A DNA stretch of 43,305 bases, from the NCBI GenBank assembly GCA_022705325.1, contig JAKJER010000051.1, forward strand, positions 1 to 43,305. Direction: 5' to 3'. The translations under genes and the position numbers were made by a program. The notes below the pieces were generated by a model that was not told the origin of the DNA, searched no databases, and worked only from the letters and a program-made list of their open reading frames with translations. This document shows, piece by piece, positions 16,167-24,358 of the stretch; the stretch's first letter is position 1; each line of letters begins with the position of its first letter. The DNA comes from Planctomycetota bacterium (GTDB lineage: Bacteria; Planctomycetota; Phycisphaerae; SM23-33).

Positions 16167-16933
16167 TCGCCGAATGGCAAACCCGAATCCGGGCCCTGCC
16201 ACGAAGGGATGCGGTCGGTGGAGGCGAGGGAGAGGTCCATTGGCGCGGGGTGGGTTTGGAACGCGACTATCCGGGCATCTTGGGGGGCCAGTCGTCGTAG
16301 GGGGTGACGAAATCGTAGACGGCGAGCGGGAGGTGATGCTTGGCGAAGTTCTCGTTGATGTATCCGATGCAGTTGCGGACGGCCTGCTTGTCGGACTTGT
16401 AGAAATGGCAGGAGTCGGCACTGAAGACCGGATGCTCCGGAGGCACAAGCTTCTCCTCGTGCAGGGTCTCCGCGAGTGAGTCCTTGAGCAGCGCATTCAG
16501 TTTGGGGCCGTCGAGCCGGTGGCGGCGGATCAGCAGGTGAATATGATTGCTCAACACGGCGCAGGCATAGCAGGTCAGCGTTTCGGAGCGGATGCTTTGG
16601 CGGATAGCATCAATCAGCGCCTGGCGGTGCGGGTGCTCGAACCACAGGACCGGATGAGTCAGCAACGGGCGCGCCGCAATGCGGAACGCCTTCAATTCCT
16701 TCCGTGAAGGATGGACTCTCTTGCGTCCATAGTGGATATCTCCAAGGGGTTCAAGAGAAGGTTGACGCATCATCTGCGACATGCTTCCCCGCGGATCGTT
16801 CGGAAGCCAATGCCCGTACCCGGTCAGGATGATGTGGTGGGCGATGATCACGCGTGGAAAAGGCACATCACCTTCCCCGCCCGTTCCAGCGTTCCTTTGC
16901 GCCTGTGTCCGAGCAGGGCTCGCCATTCGGCGA
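16167..16933. mobile_element. REP-associated transposase unit bounded by a 12-bp inverted repeat
   Basis: TCGCCGAATGGC at 16167-16178 recurs inverted at 16922-16933; with two mismatches the similarity extends to about 18 bp. The pair encloses a Y1-type transposase gene. The right copy overlaps the predicted transposase start codon. A short CCCG/CGGG foldback follows the left copy. The element limits are inferred; no target-site duplication was recognised. Confidence 0.4.
16267..16926 (-). CDS. REP-associated tyrosine transposase (RAYT, Y1_Tnp family)
   Basis: 219 residues. The HUH signature is NHIHLL (HIH at 128-130) and the likely nucleophile is Tyr189 in YINENFAKH. The opening GYGHWLPNDPRG is typical of a large group of single-copy RAYT proteins in planctomycetes and other bacteria. 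These enzymes cut and join single-stranded REP palindromes rather than mobilising as normal insertion sequences. A GTG at 16851 (residue 26) is a credible alternative start just before the conserved domain, since the first 25 residues are polar and overlap the flanking repeat. REP-like palindromes at 43199-43286 in this window are possible substrates (inferred). Confidence 0.88.
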   Translation of the reverse strand: MASPARTQAQRNAGTGGEGDVPFPRVIIAHHIILTGYGHWLPNDPRGSMSQMMRQPSLEPLGDIHYGRKRVHPSRKELKAFRIAARPLLTHPVLWFEHPHRQALIDAIRQSIRSETLTCYACAVLSNHIHLLIRRHRLDGPKLNALLKDSLAETLHEEKLVPPEHPVFSADSCHFYKSDKQAVRNCIGYINENFAKHHLPLAVYDFVTPYDDWPPKMPG

Positions 16934-17024
16934 TATCATTGAGACGCTAACAAAACGGGCCCGCAAATCGTTTCTTCAGTGGACTCGCGCATTTGGCGGA
17001 GTATCGTGTTATTCTGGTGCGTCT

Positions 17025-18356
17025 ATGAGCGTGCTCAACGGACAGAGACCACTCGCCGGCATCGCCCACAGCCTTCGGGCGTTGCGGGGGCGGAACTACG
17101 CGCTGTTCTTCGGCGGGCAGAGCCTGTCCCTGGTGGGCACCTGGATGCAGCACGCGGCATTGTACTGGCTGGTCTACAAACTGACCGACTCGAAGGTGAT
17201 GTTGGGGTGGGTGGCCTTCGTGGGACAGATCCCGTCGCTGCTGGTGGCGCCGCTGGCGGGGGTGTTGAGCGATCGGTGGAACCGCCATCGCGTGCTGCTG
17301 GCGACGCAGGCGCTGGCGATGGTGCAGGCGGGGGCGCTGGCGGCCTTGGCGTTGAGCGGGACGATCCAGGTTCAGCACGTGCTGGTGCTGGCGGCGACGT
17401 TGGGGCTGATCATGTCGGTGGACATCCCCAACCGCCAGGCGTTCGTCTCGCAGATGGTGGACCGGCGTGAGGACCTGCCCAATGCGATCGCGCTGAACAG
17501 TCTGAGCTTTCACGCCGCCCGGCTGGTGGGCCCGGCGGTGGCGGGGTTCGTGGTGGAGTGGAGTGCGGCTTCGGGGTCGCTGGTGCGGGGCGAGGGCATG
17601 TGCTTCCTGCTCAACGCCGTGAGCTACCTGGCCGTCCTGGCGGCGGTGCTGGCAATGCGCCCGGCGCGGCGCCCCGCGCGGACCACCGAGCGGACGGTGC
17701 TGCATGAGCTGCGCGAGGGCTGGTCGTACGCGGTAGGTTTCGCCCCGATCCGCTACCTGTTGCTGGGGCTGACGCTGCTGGGGCTGACGGTGCTGCCGTA
17801 CACGACGCTGCTGCCGGTGTTCGCCCGCGACATCCTCCACGGCGACGCCGTGACGCAGGGCTGGCTGCTGTCGGCTGCGGGGCTGGGGGCGATCGTCGGG
17901 GCGCTGTACCTGGCCGGGCGCCGCTCGATTCTGGGTCTGGGCACGGTGATGGCGTTGCTGCCGCTGGCAATGGGCGGGGCGCTGGTGGTCTTCGCGTTCT
18001 CGCGGACGCTGTGGCTGTCGCTGGCGATGATGGTGCTGGTGGGGGGGACGCTGATGGTGCTCATGGGCGGGTGCAACACCCTGCTCCAGACGCTGGTGGA
18101 CGACGACAAGCGCGGGCGGGTCATGAGCCTGTACACCATCGCGTTCATCGGGACCACGCCGTTCGGCAGCCTGGCGGTGGGCTACCTGGCCCGCCACCTG
18201 GGGGCGGACTGGGCGCTGGCGATCGACGGCGGGCTGCTGGTGGTCATCTGCCTGGCGGGTCTGCCCCGCCTGCCTCGGCTGCGGGCCCAGATCCGCCTGA
18301 TCTATCAGAGCATGGGGTTCGTGGACGCCCCTGCCGCTCCGCCGCCGGTGGAATAG
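17025..18356 (+). CDS. MFS transporter (MFS_3/EntS-like exporter)
   Basis: 443 residues with about 12 membrane helices. The ATG at 17025 was chosen because it starts just before the conserved N-terminal RNYALFFGGQSLSLVGTWMQ. The loop between helices 2 and 3 carries GVLSDRWNRHRVL, the MFS signature (G-x-x-x-D-R). A PNRQAF motif and a long hydrophilic loop with RLVGPAVAG are typical of the MFS_3/DUF894 group, which includes EntS-type efflux proteins. It likely exports a small molecule from the cytoplasm; the substrate is unknown. It is convergent with uvrC, only 51 bp away. Confidence 0.88.
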   Translation: MSVLNGQRPLAGIAHSLRALRGRNYALFFGGQSLSLVGTWMQHAALYWLVYKLTDSKVMLGWVAFVGQIPSLLVAPLAGVLSDRWNRHRVLLATQALAMVQAGALAALALSGTIQVQHVLVLAATLGLIMSVDIPNRQAFVSQMVDRREDLPNAIALNSLSFHAARLVGPAVAGFVVEWSAASGSLVRGEGMCFLLNAVSYLAVLAAVLAMRPARRPARTTERTVLHELREGWSYAVGFAPIRYLLLGLTLLGLTVLPYTTLLPVFARDILHGDAVTQGWLLSAAGLGAIVGALYLAGRRSILGLGTVMALLPLAMGGALVVFAFSRTLWLSLAMMVLVGGTLMVLMGGCNTLLQTLVDDDKRGRVMSLYTIAFIGTTPFGSLAVGYLARHLGADWALAIDGGLLVVICLAGLPRLPRLRAQIRLIYQSMGFVDAPAAPPPVE

Positions 18357-18357
18357 T

Positions 18358-18405
18358 CCGCGCGTTCACGGGCACGAGGGGAAGAGGGGTCTGTCTGACG
18401 CGCGG
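18358..18405. terminator. Inverted repeat filling the convergent gap
   Basis: CCGCGCGT (18358-18365) and ACGCGCGG (18398-18405) are perfectly complementary with a 32-base loop. They occupy the whole gap between the MFS and uvrC stop codons. A bidirectional terminator is plausible, but there is no U-tract. Confidence 0.35.
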
Positions 18406-18407
18406 GG

Positions 18408-19790
18408 CTACTCCTGGCTTCTTCGGGTCCTGCCTCGCACGGGCTCGTTGCGCCCCAGCGTCGAACGCCGACGCAGCACGTGATGGTAATTCTGGGCGAA
18501 GCGGTGAGCCTCATCCCGCACCGATTGCAGCAACCGCAAAGCCGGGTCGCGCCGCGGCAGGCGGAGCGGCTGATCGTGTCCGTGGATGAAGACCTCCTCT
18601 TCCCGCTTGGCCAGCGAGATGAGCCTGGGCGGGCGAAAGGCCAATTCGTCGAAGGCGCCGCAGGCCGCGGAGAGCTGCCCCTTGCCCCCGTCGATGAGGA
18701 TCACGTCGGGGAAGAGTTCCTCGTTCATGCCCGCGTACTTGTAGCGCCGCCAGACGACCTCGCGCATGGCCGCGAAATCGTCCCCGCCGCTGACGGTCTT
18801 GATCTTGTATCGCCGGTAGCCGCTCTTGAAGGGCTTGCCGTCGATGAAGCAGACCATCGAGCCGCAGGTCTCCTGCCCGCCCAGGTGGGCAATGTCGATG
18901 CCCTCGATGGTGCGGATCGGCATGGGCGCCTTCAGCAGCTCGCCCAGGCGGGCCAGGCCCTCCGCCGGGTCCACGTAGAAGACCTCCGGCTGAACGTGCT
19001 CGCTGACCAGGCCGCGCTTCTGGAGGCCTTCGAGGGCCTTGAGCTGGTCTCGCAGGGCGGCGGCGAGTTCGTAGTCCATGCGCTCGGCCGCCTGTTTCAT
19101 CCGGCCGGTCAGTTCCTTGCGGACCAGCGACGCTTTGGACTCCAGGAACTGGCGGAAGTGGCGGATCTGCCCGGCGTAGGCGTCCTTGGAGATCATCGCC
19201 GCGCACGGTGCGCTGCACTGTTTAATGTTATGGAGGATGCAAGGGCGGTAGTGACGGCGCGAGTCATCGTCGTCGGCAATATCCAGCTTGCAGGTGCGAA
19301 ACTGGAACACCCGCTGCAACAGGGGCAGGGCCGATCGCAGGTCCGTGGGGCTGACGAACGGTCCGTACAGTTTGGCCCCCTGCTGAAGGGGCATGCGGGT
19401 GATCTCCACCCGGGGAAAGTCCTCGCCCGTGGTGATTTGCAGGTAAGGGAAGCTCTTGTCGTCCTTGAGGCGGTCGTTGAACCGCGGCTGGATGTCCTTG
19501 ATCAGGCGGTTCTCGTGGAGCAGGGCGTCGACCTCGCTGTCGCACGTCAGCACGTCGACGTCGCAGACGAGGTCCTCGACCATCCGCTGGATGGTGGGGC
19601 CCCGGCTGGCCAGCAGATCAGCCGACGGCTGAAAGTAACTGGCCACGCGGGAGCGGAGGTTCTTGGCTTTGCCCACGTACAGGACCACGCCGTGGTCGTC
19701 TTTGAACAGGTAGACTCCCGGCGCAAGAGGCAACTCCGCGATCTTGGCGCGGAGGTCTTCCAGCACGGCTTGACGCTTGCGGGCAGCCAT
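18408..19790 (-). CDS. uvrC: Excinuclease ABC subunit C, short form lacking the C-terminal HhH region
   Basis: 460 residues versus about 600 in E. coli. The N-terminal GIY-YIG nuclease is intact (GVYLFKDD, LYVGKAKNLRSR, Glu in LLHENRLIK), and a four-cysteine stretch follows (CKLDI...CIL..CSAPC). The UvrB-binding UVR motif (MKQAAERMDYELAAALRDQL) and the RNase H-like nuclease with the D-D-H set (GIDIAH, ILIDGGKGQ, RDEAHRFA) are all present. The protein ends about 30 residues after RDEAHRFA, where other UvrCs continue into tandem helix-hairpin-helix motifs. Only 51 bp separate its stop from the convergent MFS gene, so no displaced HhH remnant exists. It acts with UvrAB in nucleotide excision repair. 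Confidence 0.9.
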   Translation of the reverse strand: MAARKRQAVLEDLRAKIAELPLAPGVYLFKDDHGVVLYVGKAKNLRSRVASYFQPSADLLASRGPTIQRMVEDLVCDVDVLTCDSEVDALLHENRLIKDIQPRFNDRLKDDKSFPYLQITTGEDFPRVEITRMPLQQGAKLYGPFVSPTDLRSALPLLQRVFQFRTCKLDIADDDDSRRHYRPCILHNIKQCSAPCAAMISKDAYAGQIRHFRQFLESKASLVRKELTGRMKQAAERMDYELAAALRDQLKALEGLQKRGLVSEHVQPEVFYVDPAEGLARLGELLKAPMPIRTIEGIDIAHLGGQETCGSMVCFIDGKPFKSGYRRYKIKTVSGGDDFAAMREVVWRRYKYAGMNEELFPDVILIDGGKGQLSAACGAFDELAFRPPRLISLAKREEEVFIHGHDQPLRLPRRDPALRLLQSVRDEAHRFAQNYHHVLRRRSTLGRNEPVRGRTRRSQE

Positions 19791-19853
19791 TCCGCTCCAT
19801 CATACCGCAACCGTCGGGCGATTGCTCGCCGCGTCGTTCGAGGCGCTGGTCCG

Positions 19854-19870
19854 GCCCGGTCTTGCCGGGC
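19854..19870 (-). terminator. Possible hairpin after the small conserved gene
   Basis: GCCCGG (19854-19859) and CCGGGC (19865-19870) flank a 5-base loop, just downstream of the 61-residue gene. It is short, has no U-tract, and is weakly supported. Confidence 0.25.
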
Positions 19871-19890
19871 GGCGATGGCGGGGGAGCGGC

Positions 19891-20076
19891 CTAGACAGCC
19901 GGCTTCTTGCGGTAGATGTTCAGGCCGATCTTCTCTTCGCGCTCGGGCACGTTGACGTTGCCCTCGGTCGTGGCAATGATGATGTTCTTGCCCGAGGAGG
20001 AGGGCCCGAACTCCTTCGACAGGTCCACCTTGATGGTCAAGGTCTGGCCTTCGACGGTCATCTGAACGTTCTTCAT
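19891..20076 (-). CDS. Conserved small protein of unknown function
   Basis: 61 residues, starting MKNVQMTVEG and containing the strongly patterned DLSKEFGPSSSGKNI, then EGNVNVP and GLNIYRK. I recognise this pattern from small uncharacterised proteins in several bacterial phyla, but no function is established. The composition (alternating hydrophobic strands) suggests a small beta-rich fold with no signal or membrane segment. A clear GGGAGA ribosome-binding site lies 6 bases before the ATG. The frame is open far upstream, but that part is Arg/Pro/Gly shadow sequence antisense to mtaB-region coding and was rejected. Confidence 0.8.
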   Translation of the reverse strand: MKNVQMTVEGQTLTIKVDLSKEFGPSSSGKNIIIATTEGNVNVPEREEKIGLNIYRKKPAV

Positions 20077-20131
20077 GATGTGTCTCCCGGCGACAGTGCA
20101 TCCCCATGCTACACCATGGCGGTTCTCTTGG

Positions 20132-20159
20132 CAACCGAAAGAAGGAGTTGCTTCGGTTG
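20132..20159 (-). terminator. Hairpin in the mtaB-small gene interval
   Basis: CAACCGAA (20132-20139) and TTCGGTTG (20152-20159) form a perfect 8-bp stem with a 12-base loop. It lies 3' of mtaB, beyond the larger hairpin at 20166-20206. Confidence 0.4.
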
Positions 20160-20165
20160 TCGCCC

Positions 20166-20206
20166 CGCCGTCTCCGGGTCCCCCGGCGGACAGAGGGGAG
20201 ACGGCG
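20166..20206 (-). terminator. 10-bp stem downstream of mtaB
   Basis: CGCCGTCTCC (20166-20175) pairs perfectly with GGAGACGGCG (20197-20206) around a 21-base GC-rich loop. It is placed as a terminator for mtaB, though the following minus-strand sequence lacks a U-run. Confidence 0.4.
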
Positions 20207-20258
20207 CCGAGTGCAGAGGCGAGGCTGTCCGACGACGTGTCCGCCGAGGGCCAGACTG

Positions 20259-21854
20259 TCAGTCCGCCAGAGTGCCGTCGAGCCCTTCGTCGGTCACTAC
20301 ATCCAGGCGCAGGCGGACGACCTGTCCCATCAGGCTCGGCTGGGCGGGGGCGGCAAAACGCACGGTGAGGTAGCGGTCGGTCAGGGCGGACCACCGGACC
20401 GCGGACCTGCCTGGCCGGCCGGCAGTTTGCGGATGGCGGCTGGCGGACTTGCCGTCGACCAAGGCCTCCACGATCTTGCCGATGAACATCTGGCGGTAGG
20501 CCGCAGCCAACTCCCGTTCGAGCTTGGTCAACTCGGCCATCCGCTCGCGGACAATCCTCCCGGGCGGCGCATCGCGGCGCATGAGCCAGGCGGCAGTGCC
20601 CTCGATCGCGCTGAACGGGAAGGCGTGGATCTTGGCGAACCCGGCATGGCGGGCCATCTCCAGCGTTCGGGCGAAGTCGTCGTCCTCCTCGCCGGGGAAG
20701 CCCACGATCACGTCGGTGGTCAGGGCTGGGCGGTCCAGACGTTCCCGCAGGCGGTCGACGGTGCGGCGGAACTGGTGGGCGGAATACTGCCGGTTCATTC
20801 TCCGCAGGACGCGGTCCGAGCCCGACTGCAAGGGCAAGTGGAAATGGGGCGCCAGGCGGGGCCCTTCGCTCCAGGCGGCCAGGAGGTCCTCGTCCAGGTC
20901 CAGCGGTTCGAGGCTGGACAGTCGCAGGCGCCACAGGCCGTCAAGAGCGGCGACCTGGCGGACCAGGTGCGCCAGGGGCGACGGACCGCCGGTCCACCGT
21001 CGGCGGATGGCGGTGTCTCGTCCGTAAGCGCCTAGAAAGACGCCGGACAGGACGAGTTCCTTGTGCCCGGCGGCCAGCAGGGCACGGCACTCGTCGACGA
21101 TGGTCTGGGCGTTTCGCGAGCGAACGAGACTGCGGGTATAGGGGACGATGCAGTAGCTGCAGAAGGCGTCGCAGCCGTCCTGGACCTTGACGAAGGCCCG
21201 CTGGTGGCCCTCGAAACGGCGCAGCGGCCCGAGGGTGTCGCCGCCAGGGGCTTTCTCCTTGACTGCCCTTTGGCGACCTGATTTAATGGAAAGCGCATGG
21301 GAGTCGGACGGTTCGGTGCGGCGAGATACATCGACCCTCATCCATATGTCATTCCGCGCCGCGCCGTCTGGGTCTCCGTGGTCGGCAAGGGTTCGCCCGG
21401 TTGCACCAATCGTCTGTGTCGTGCGGTCTGTTCCGGCGAGGTCCGCTCCGGGAACCTGAACCGAAGATGAAGCTGCTTGGTTGACGTGCCCCGACAATGC
21501 GTGCAGGACTTGCCGGCAGCAGGCTGCGTAGTCGCCGTGATGGCCGACCACCGCCCGCCTGTGGGGCTCGACGCCCAGGGCATCCAGGATCCCCTCGATT
21601 CGTGCGGCGTGGTAGTCGCTGTAGCAGCCGGTGACCAGGACGGCCGCCGCCGGTGCGGCCGCCAGGGCGCGTCGGACAGCCTGGCGGCTCTTGCGCATCG
21701 CCTGGGCGGTGACGCAGCAGGTGTTGATGACCACCAGGTCTACCGGCCCGTCGTCGCAGCACGTGGCTCCGCGGTCGCGCAAGAACTGCGACAGGGCGGC
21801 GCCTTCGTACTGATTGGCCTTGCAGCCCAGGGTCGTCAGCGAAAAGCGAATCAT
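20259..21854 (-). CDS. mtaB: tRNA (t6A37-C2)-methylthiotransferase, MtaB type
   Basis: 531 residues from the ATG at 21854, which gives the canonical start MIRFSLTTLGCKANQYE. The N-terminal MTTase domain supplies the first cluster cysteines (C11, C46/C47 and C77). The radical SAM core has CX3CX2C at C228, C232 and C235 in DGCDAFCSYCIVPYTR. A C-terminal TRAM-like region ends the protein. MtaB enzymes add a methylthio group to t6A37 of tRNAs reading ANN codons. The GCKANQYE opening favours MtaB over MiaB or RimO. About 90 polar residues between the MTTase and SAM domains (120-215) are longer than usual. The frame continues open upstream of the start, but that is an antisense shadow of the pilM operon. 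Confidence 0.9.
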   Translation of the reverse strand: MIRFSLTTLGCKANQYEGAALSQFLRDRGATCCDDGPVDLVVINTCCVTAQAMRKSRQAVRRALAAAPAAAVLVTGCYSDYHAARIEGILDALGVEPHRRAVVGHHGDYAACCRQVLHALSGHVNQAASSSVQVPGADLAGTDRTTQTIGATGRTLADHGDPDGAARNDIWMRVDVSRRTEPSDSHALSIKSGRQRAVKEKAPGGDTLGPLRRFEGHQRAFVKVQDGCDAFCSYCIVPYTRSLVRSRNAQTIVDECRALLAAGHKELVLSGVFLGAYGRDTAIRRRWTGGPSPLAHLVRQVAALDGLWRLRLSSLEPLDLDEDLLAAWSEGPRLAPHFHLPLQSGSDRVLRRMNRQYSAHQFRRTVDRLRERLDRPALTTDVIVGFPGEEDDDFARTLEMARHAGFAKIHAFPFSAIEGTAAWLMRRDAPPGRIVRERMAELTKLERELAAAYRQMFIGKIVEALVDGKSASRHPQTAGRPGRSAVRWSALTDRYLTVRFAAPAQPSLMGQVVRLRLDVVTDEGLDGTLAD

Positions 21855-22157
21855 GATCGTCTGGTGCGTCTGCCTCGGAGTGTGGTGCGTAGAGTTCTGC
21901 TGCGGACAATCGCTCCGCCCCCGGGCCGGCAATCGACTTTCGAATCGGGTTAAACGCCCCGCTTCCGATTTTATTGCGGACCGGGGCGGTTGGCGCTTGA
22001 CCGGACGTTGCGGTCCGGGCATAAAGATATTAGTATAACGGAACGGTCCACCCCGGGCGCACCGGCCGGGTCGCGCTGCAAGCGGTCTCGGTCGACGGCG
22101 TCCGGGCGGCGGGGCCGCCCGCGTGGCGGCCCGGTTTCCCGCAGCCAAGGAGTCGTT
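21855..22157 (+). promoter_or_regulatory. Divergent control region and leader of the pilus operon
   Basis: A candidate promoter is TTGACC (21997-22002) with 17 bp to CATAAA (22020-22025); an alternative is TTGCGG/TAGTAT nearby. Downstream are two strong overlapping foldbacks: CGGGCGGC/GCCGCCCG (22103-22110/22114-22121) and GGGCCGCC/GGCGGCCC (22112-22119/22125-22132). They share bases and cannot form together. The second ends 14 bases before the AAGGAG (22147-22152) of pilM. No known riboswitch motif was recognised. Confidence 0.45.
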
Positions 22158-24341
22158 ATGGCCAAAGCGAAGAGCGTTTGGGGCATCGACATCGGGCAGT
22201 GCGCCCTGAAGGCCCTGAAGATCGGCGAGGTCGAAGGCGAGATCCAGGTGCAGGCCTTCGAGACCATCGAGCACCCGAAGATCCTGTCCCAGCCCGACGC
22301 CGACCGCCGCGAGCTTGTCCGCCAGGCCCTGGAGCAGTTCCTGGCCACCCACAACGTCAAGGGCTCGATCCTCTGCGTGGGCGTCCCCGGGCAGATCAGC
22401 TTTACCAAGTTCGTCAAGCTGCCCCCCGTAGAGACCAAGCGCATCCCCGACATCGTCCGTTTCGAGGCCGAACAGCAGATCCCCTTCCCCATCGATGAGG
22501 TGATCTGGCAGTGGCAGACCTTCCAGGACCCCGACAGCCCCGACGTCGAGGTGGGCATCTTCGCCATGAAGCGGGGCGACATCTACGACACCCTCGACCA
22601 CTTCACCGACCTCAACCTCAACGTCGACCGCGTGCAGATGGCCCCCCTGGCCCTGTACAACTACATGATGTACGACAACCAGCTCGCCGAGGAGGGGGCG
22701 ACCCTGCTGGCCGACGTGGGCGCCGACAAGACCGACCTGGTCGTCGCCGATAACCAGAAGCTCTGGATCCGCACCATCCAGATCGGGGGCAACAACTTCA
22801 CCGAGGCCCTGGTCAAGGCTTTCAAGCTCTCGTTCGCCAAGGCCGAGAAGCTCAAACGAACCGCCGTCACCAGCAAGTACGCCAAGCAGATCTTCCAGGC
22901 CATGCGACCGGTTTTCGCCGACCTGGTCCAGGAGATTCAGCGGTCCATCGGTTTCTACACCACCACCCACCGAGACACCCGCTTCAAGAGGCTGGTGGGC
23001 CTGGGCAACGGATTCCGCCTGCCCGGGCTGGAGCGGTTCCTGGAGCAGAACCTCAACATCCAGGTCGCCCGGGTCGACAGCTACAACAACCTCTCGGTCG
23101 CCGCCGGGGTCAACGCCCCCGCCTTCAATGAGAATGTGCTGAGCTACGCCGTGGCCTACGGGCTGGCTCTCCAGGGAGTGGACCGCTCCGCCGTCCGCAC
23201 CAACATGCTGCCTCTGGAAATCTCCCGCCGGCGCCAGTGGCGGGCCAAGCAGCCCTGGTTCGCCGCCGCGGCGGCGGTAGTTTTGGCGGCACTGGCCGGG
23301 CCCATCTATCGCAGCTATGCCGACCTGGGCGTGTTGGAGAACACCACCCAACTGGAAAAAGCCCGGGCCCAGGTGCAGAAGATGGAGGCCAACGTCAATG
23401 AGTTCCGCACCTACGTGGGCAAGGGCGACCAGGACCGCAAGCAGATCGACGAAGCCCAAAAGCTCTTCGCCTATCGGACCTTCTGGCCCCGCCTCCAGGA
23501 CGTGATCCTCGGCTCGCTGGGCGAGGTGGCCCTCAACCAGGGCGAACTGGTCAACTACGCCACCTGGCTGGAGGCCAAGAGCGCCCTGGCCTACCAGCTC
23601 CAGGACCTCAAGATCCAGAACCGCGAGACCAAGGGCAAGGAGCAGGAGATCGCCCAGGTCCAGCAGCAGCTCAACCAGATCAAGGCCAACATCGACAACT
23701 ACTCCAAGGTCCCTCGCAACAAACGCCGCCAGGTGTTCGTCGACTCGCTGGAGTCGATGTATTACCCGGACCTGGCCGTCGCCAGGCTCAATGTCACCGT
23801 CACCGCGACCGGCGCGCTGCCTTCGCTGACGGCGGGGCTGGCGACGCACTCGCCCACGGCTGCCGCCGGGGCCAGTTCCGCCAAGCGGGGCTTCCTGGTC
23901 CGCCTGGTCGGCAGGACGACGGTCTCCCAGCGCGACGCCATGGCCGAGATCCTCTCGCCCCTTCAGAAGCGGACGGCCGAGCTGTTCAAGGAATCCCCGG
24001 AGTTCAGGTTGCTGGACGAATGGCCGACCGTGACGATCCTGCCTTCGTCCGAGAGGGGAAGCGGCTCCTCCTCCCCGGGGCGCGGGGCTGTCCCCTCCAT
24101 TCCCATGGGCATGGAGGGCATGGAGATGATGCCCATGCCGGGCCCGGACATGATGCCCGCTCCCATGGTCCCTTCCCCCGGCGGAACGACCGCCAAGGAC
24201 GTCGGGCCCGTCCGTCCCGACCCGCTGCTGCCTACGGAGGACATGGTTAACGATACCCGTTTCGCCATGCACTGGCTGGTCGTAGTCGAGAGCGACGGCC
24301 TGCAGGTTGCCCCGCCGGCCAAATCGAGCACGAGCCGCTGA
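22158..24341 (+). CDS. pilM: PilM-PilN fusion, type IV pilus/type II secretion inner-membrane assembly protein
   Basis: 727 residues, about twice a normal PilM. Residues 1-355 are the actin-like PilM ATPase fold, with the phosphate-1 loop in VWGIDIGQCALKALK and a second motif in LLADVGADKTDLVV. One membrane helix follows at about 366-385, then a coiled coil and a PilN-like periplasmic domain up to about 660. PilM is normally cytoplasmic and binds the N-terminus of PilN; here the two are one chain. A Met/Pro-rich stretch near 650-680 (SIPMGMEGMEMMPMPGPD) precedes the final residues. AAGGAG lies 5 bases before the ATG. It is the first gene of a four-gene operon; no PilB/PilT/PilC gene is in the window. 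Confidence 0.88.
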   Translation: MAKAKSVWGIDIGQCALKALKIGEVEGEIQVQAFETIEHPKILSQPDADRRELVRQALEQFLATHNVKGSILCVGVPGQISFTKFVKLPPVETKRIPDIVRFEAEQQIPFPIDEVIWQWQTFQDPDSPDVEVGIFAMKRGDIYDTLDHFTDLNLNVDRVQMAPLALYNYMMYDNQLAEEGATLLADVGADKTDLVVADNQKLWIRTIQIGGNNFTEALVKAFKLSFAKAEKLKRTAVTSKYAKQIFQAMRPVFADLVQEIQRSIGFYTTTHRDTRFKRLVGLGNGFRLPGLERFLEQNLNIQVARVDSYNNLSVAAGVNAPAFNENVLSYAVAYGLALQGVDRSAVRTNMLPLEISRRRQWRAKQPWFAAAAAVVLAALAGPIYRSYADLGVLENTTQLEKARAQVQKMEANVNEFRTYVGKGDQDRKQIDEAQKLFAYRTFWPRLQDVILGSLGEVALNQGELVNYATWLEAKSALAYQLQDLKIQNRETKGKEQEIAQVQQQLNQIKANIDNYSKVPRNKRRQVFVDSLESMYYPDLAVARLNVTVTATGALPSLTAGLATHSPTAAAGASSAKRGFLVRLVGRTTVSQRDAMAEILSPLQKRTAELFKESPEFRLLDEWPTVTILPSSERGSGSSSPGRGAVPSIPMGMEGMEMMPMPGPDMMPAPMVPSPGGTTAKDVGPVRPDPLLPTEDMVNDTRFAMHWLVVVESDGLQVAPPAKSSTSR

Positions 24342-24358
24342 AGCTTGGAGACGATCGC

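Noticed and set aside
21855..24272. Very long minus-strand frame continuous with mtaB (potential 1337-residue protein)
   Set aside because: Everything upstream of 21854 is antisense to pilM and low-complexity; MtaB starts with the canonical MIRFSLTTLGCKANQYE.
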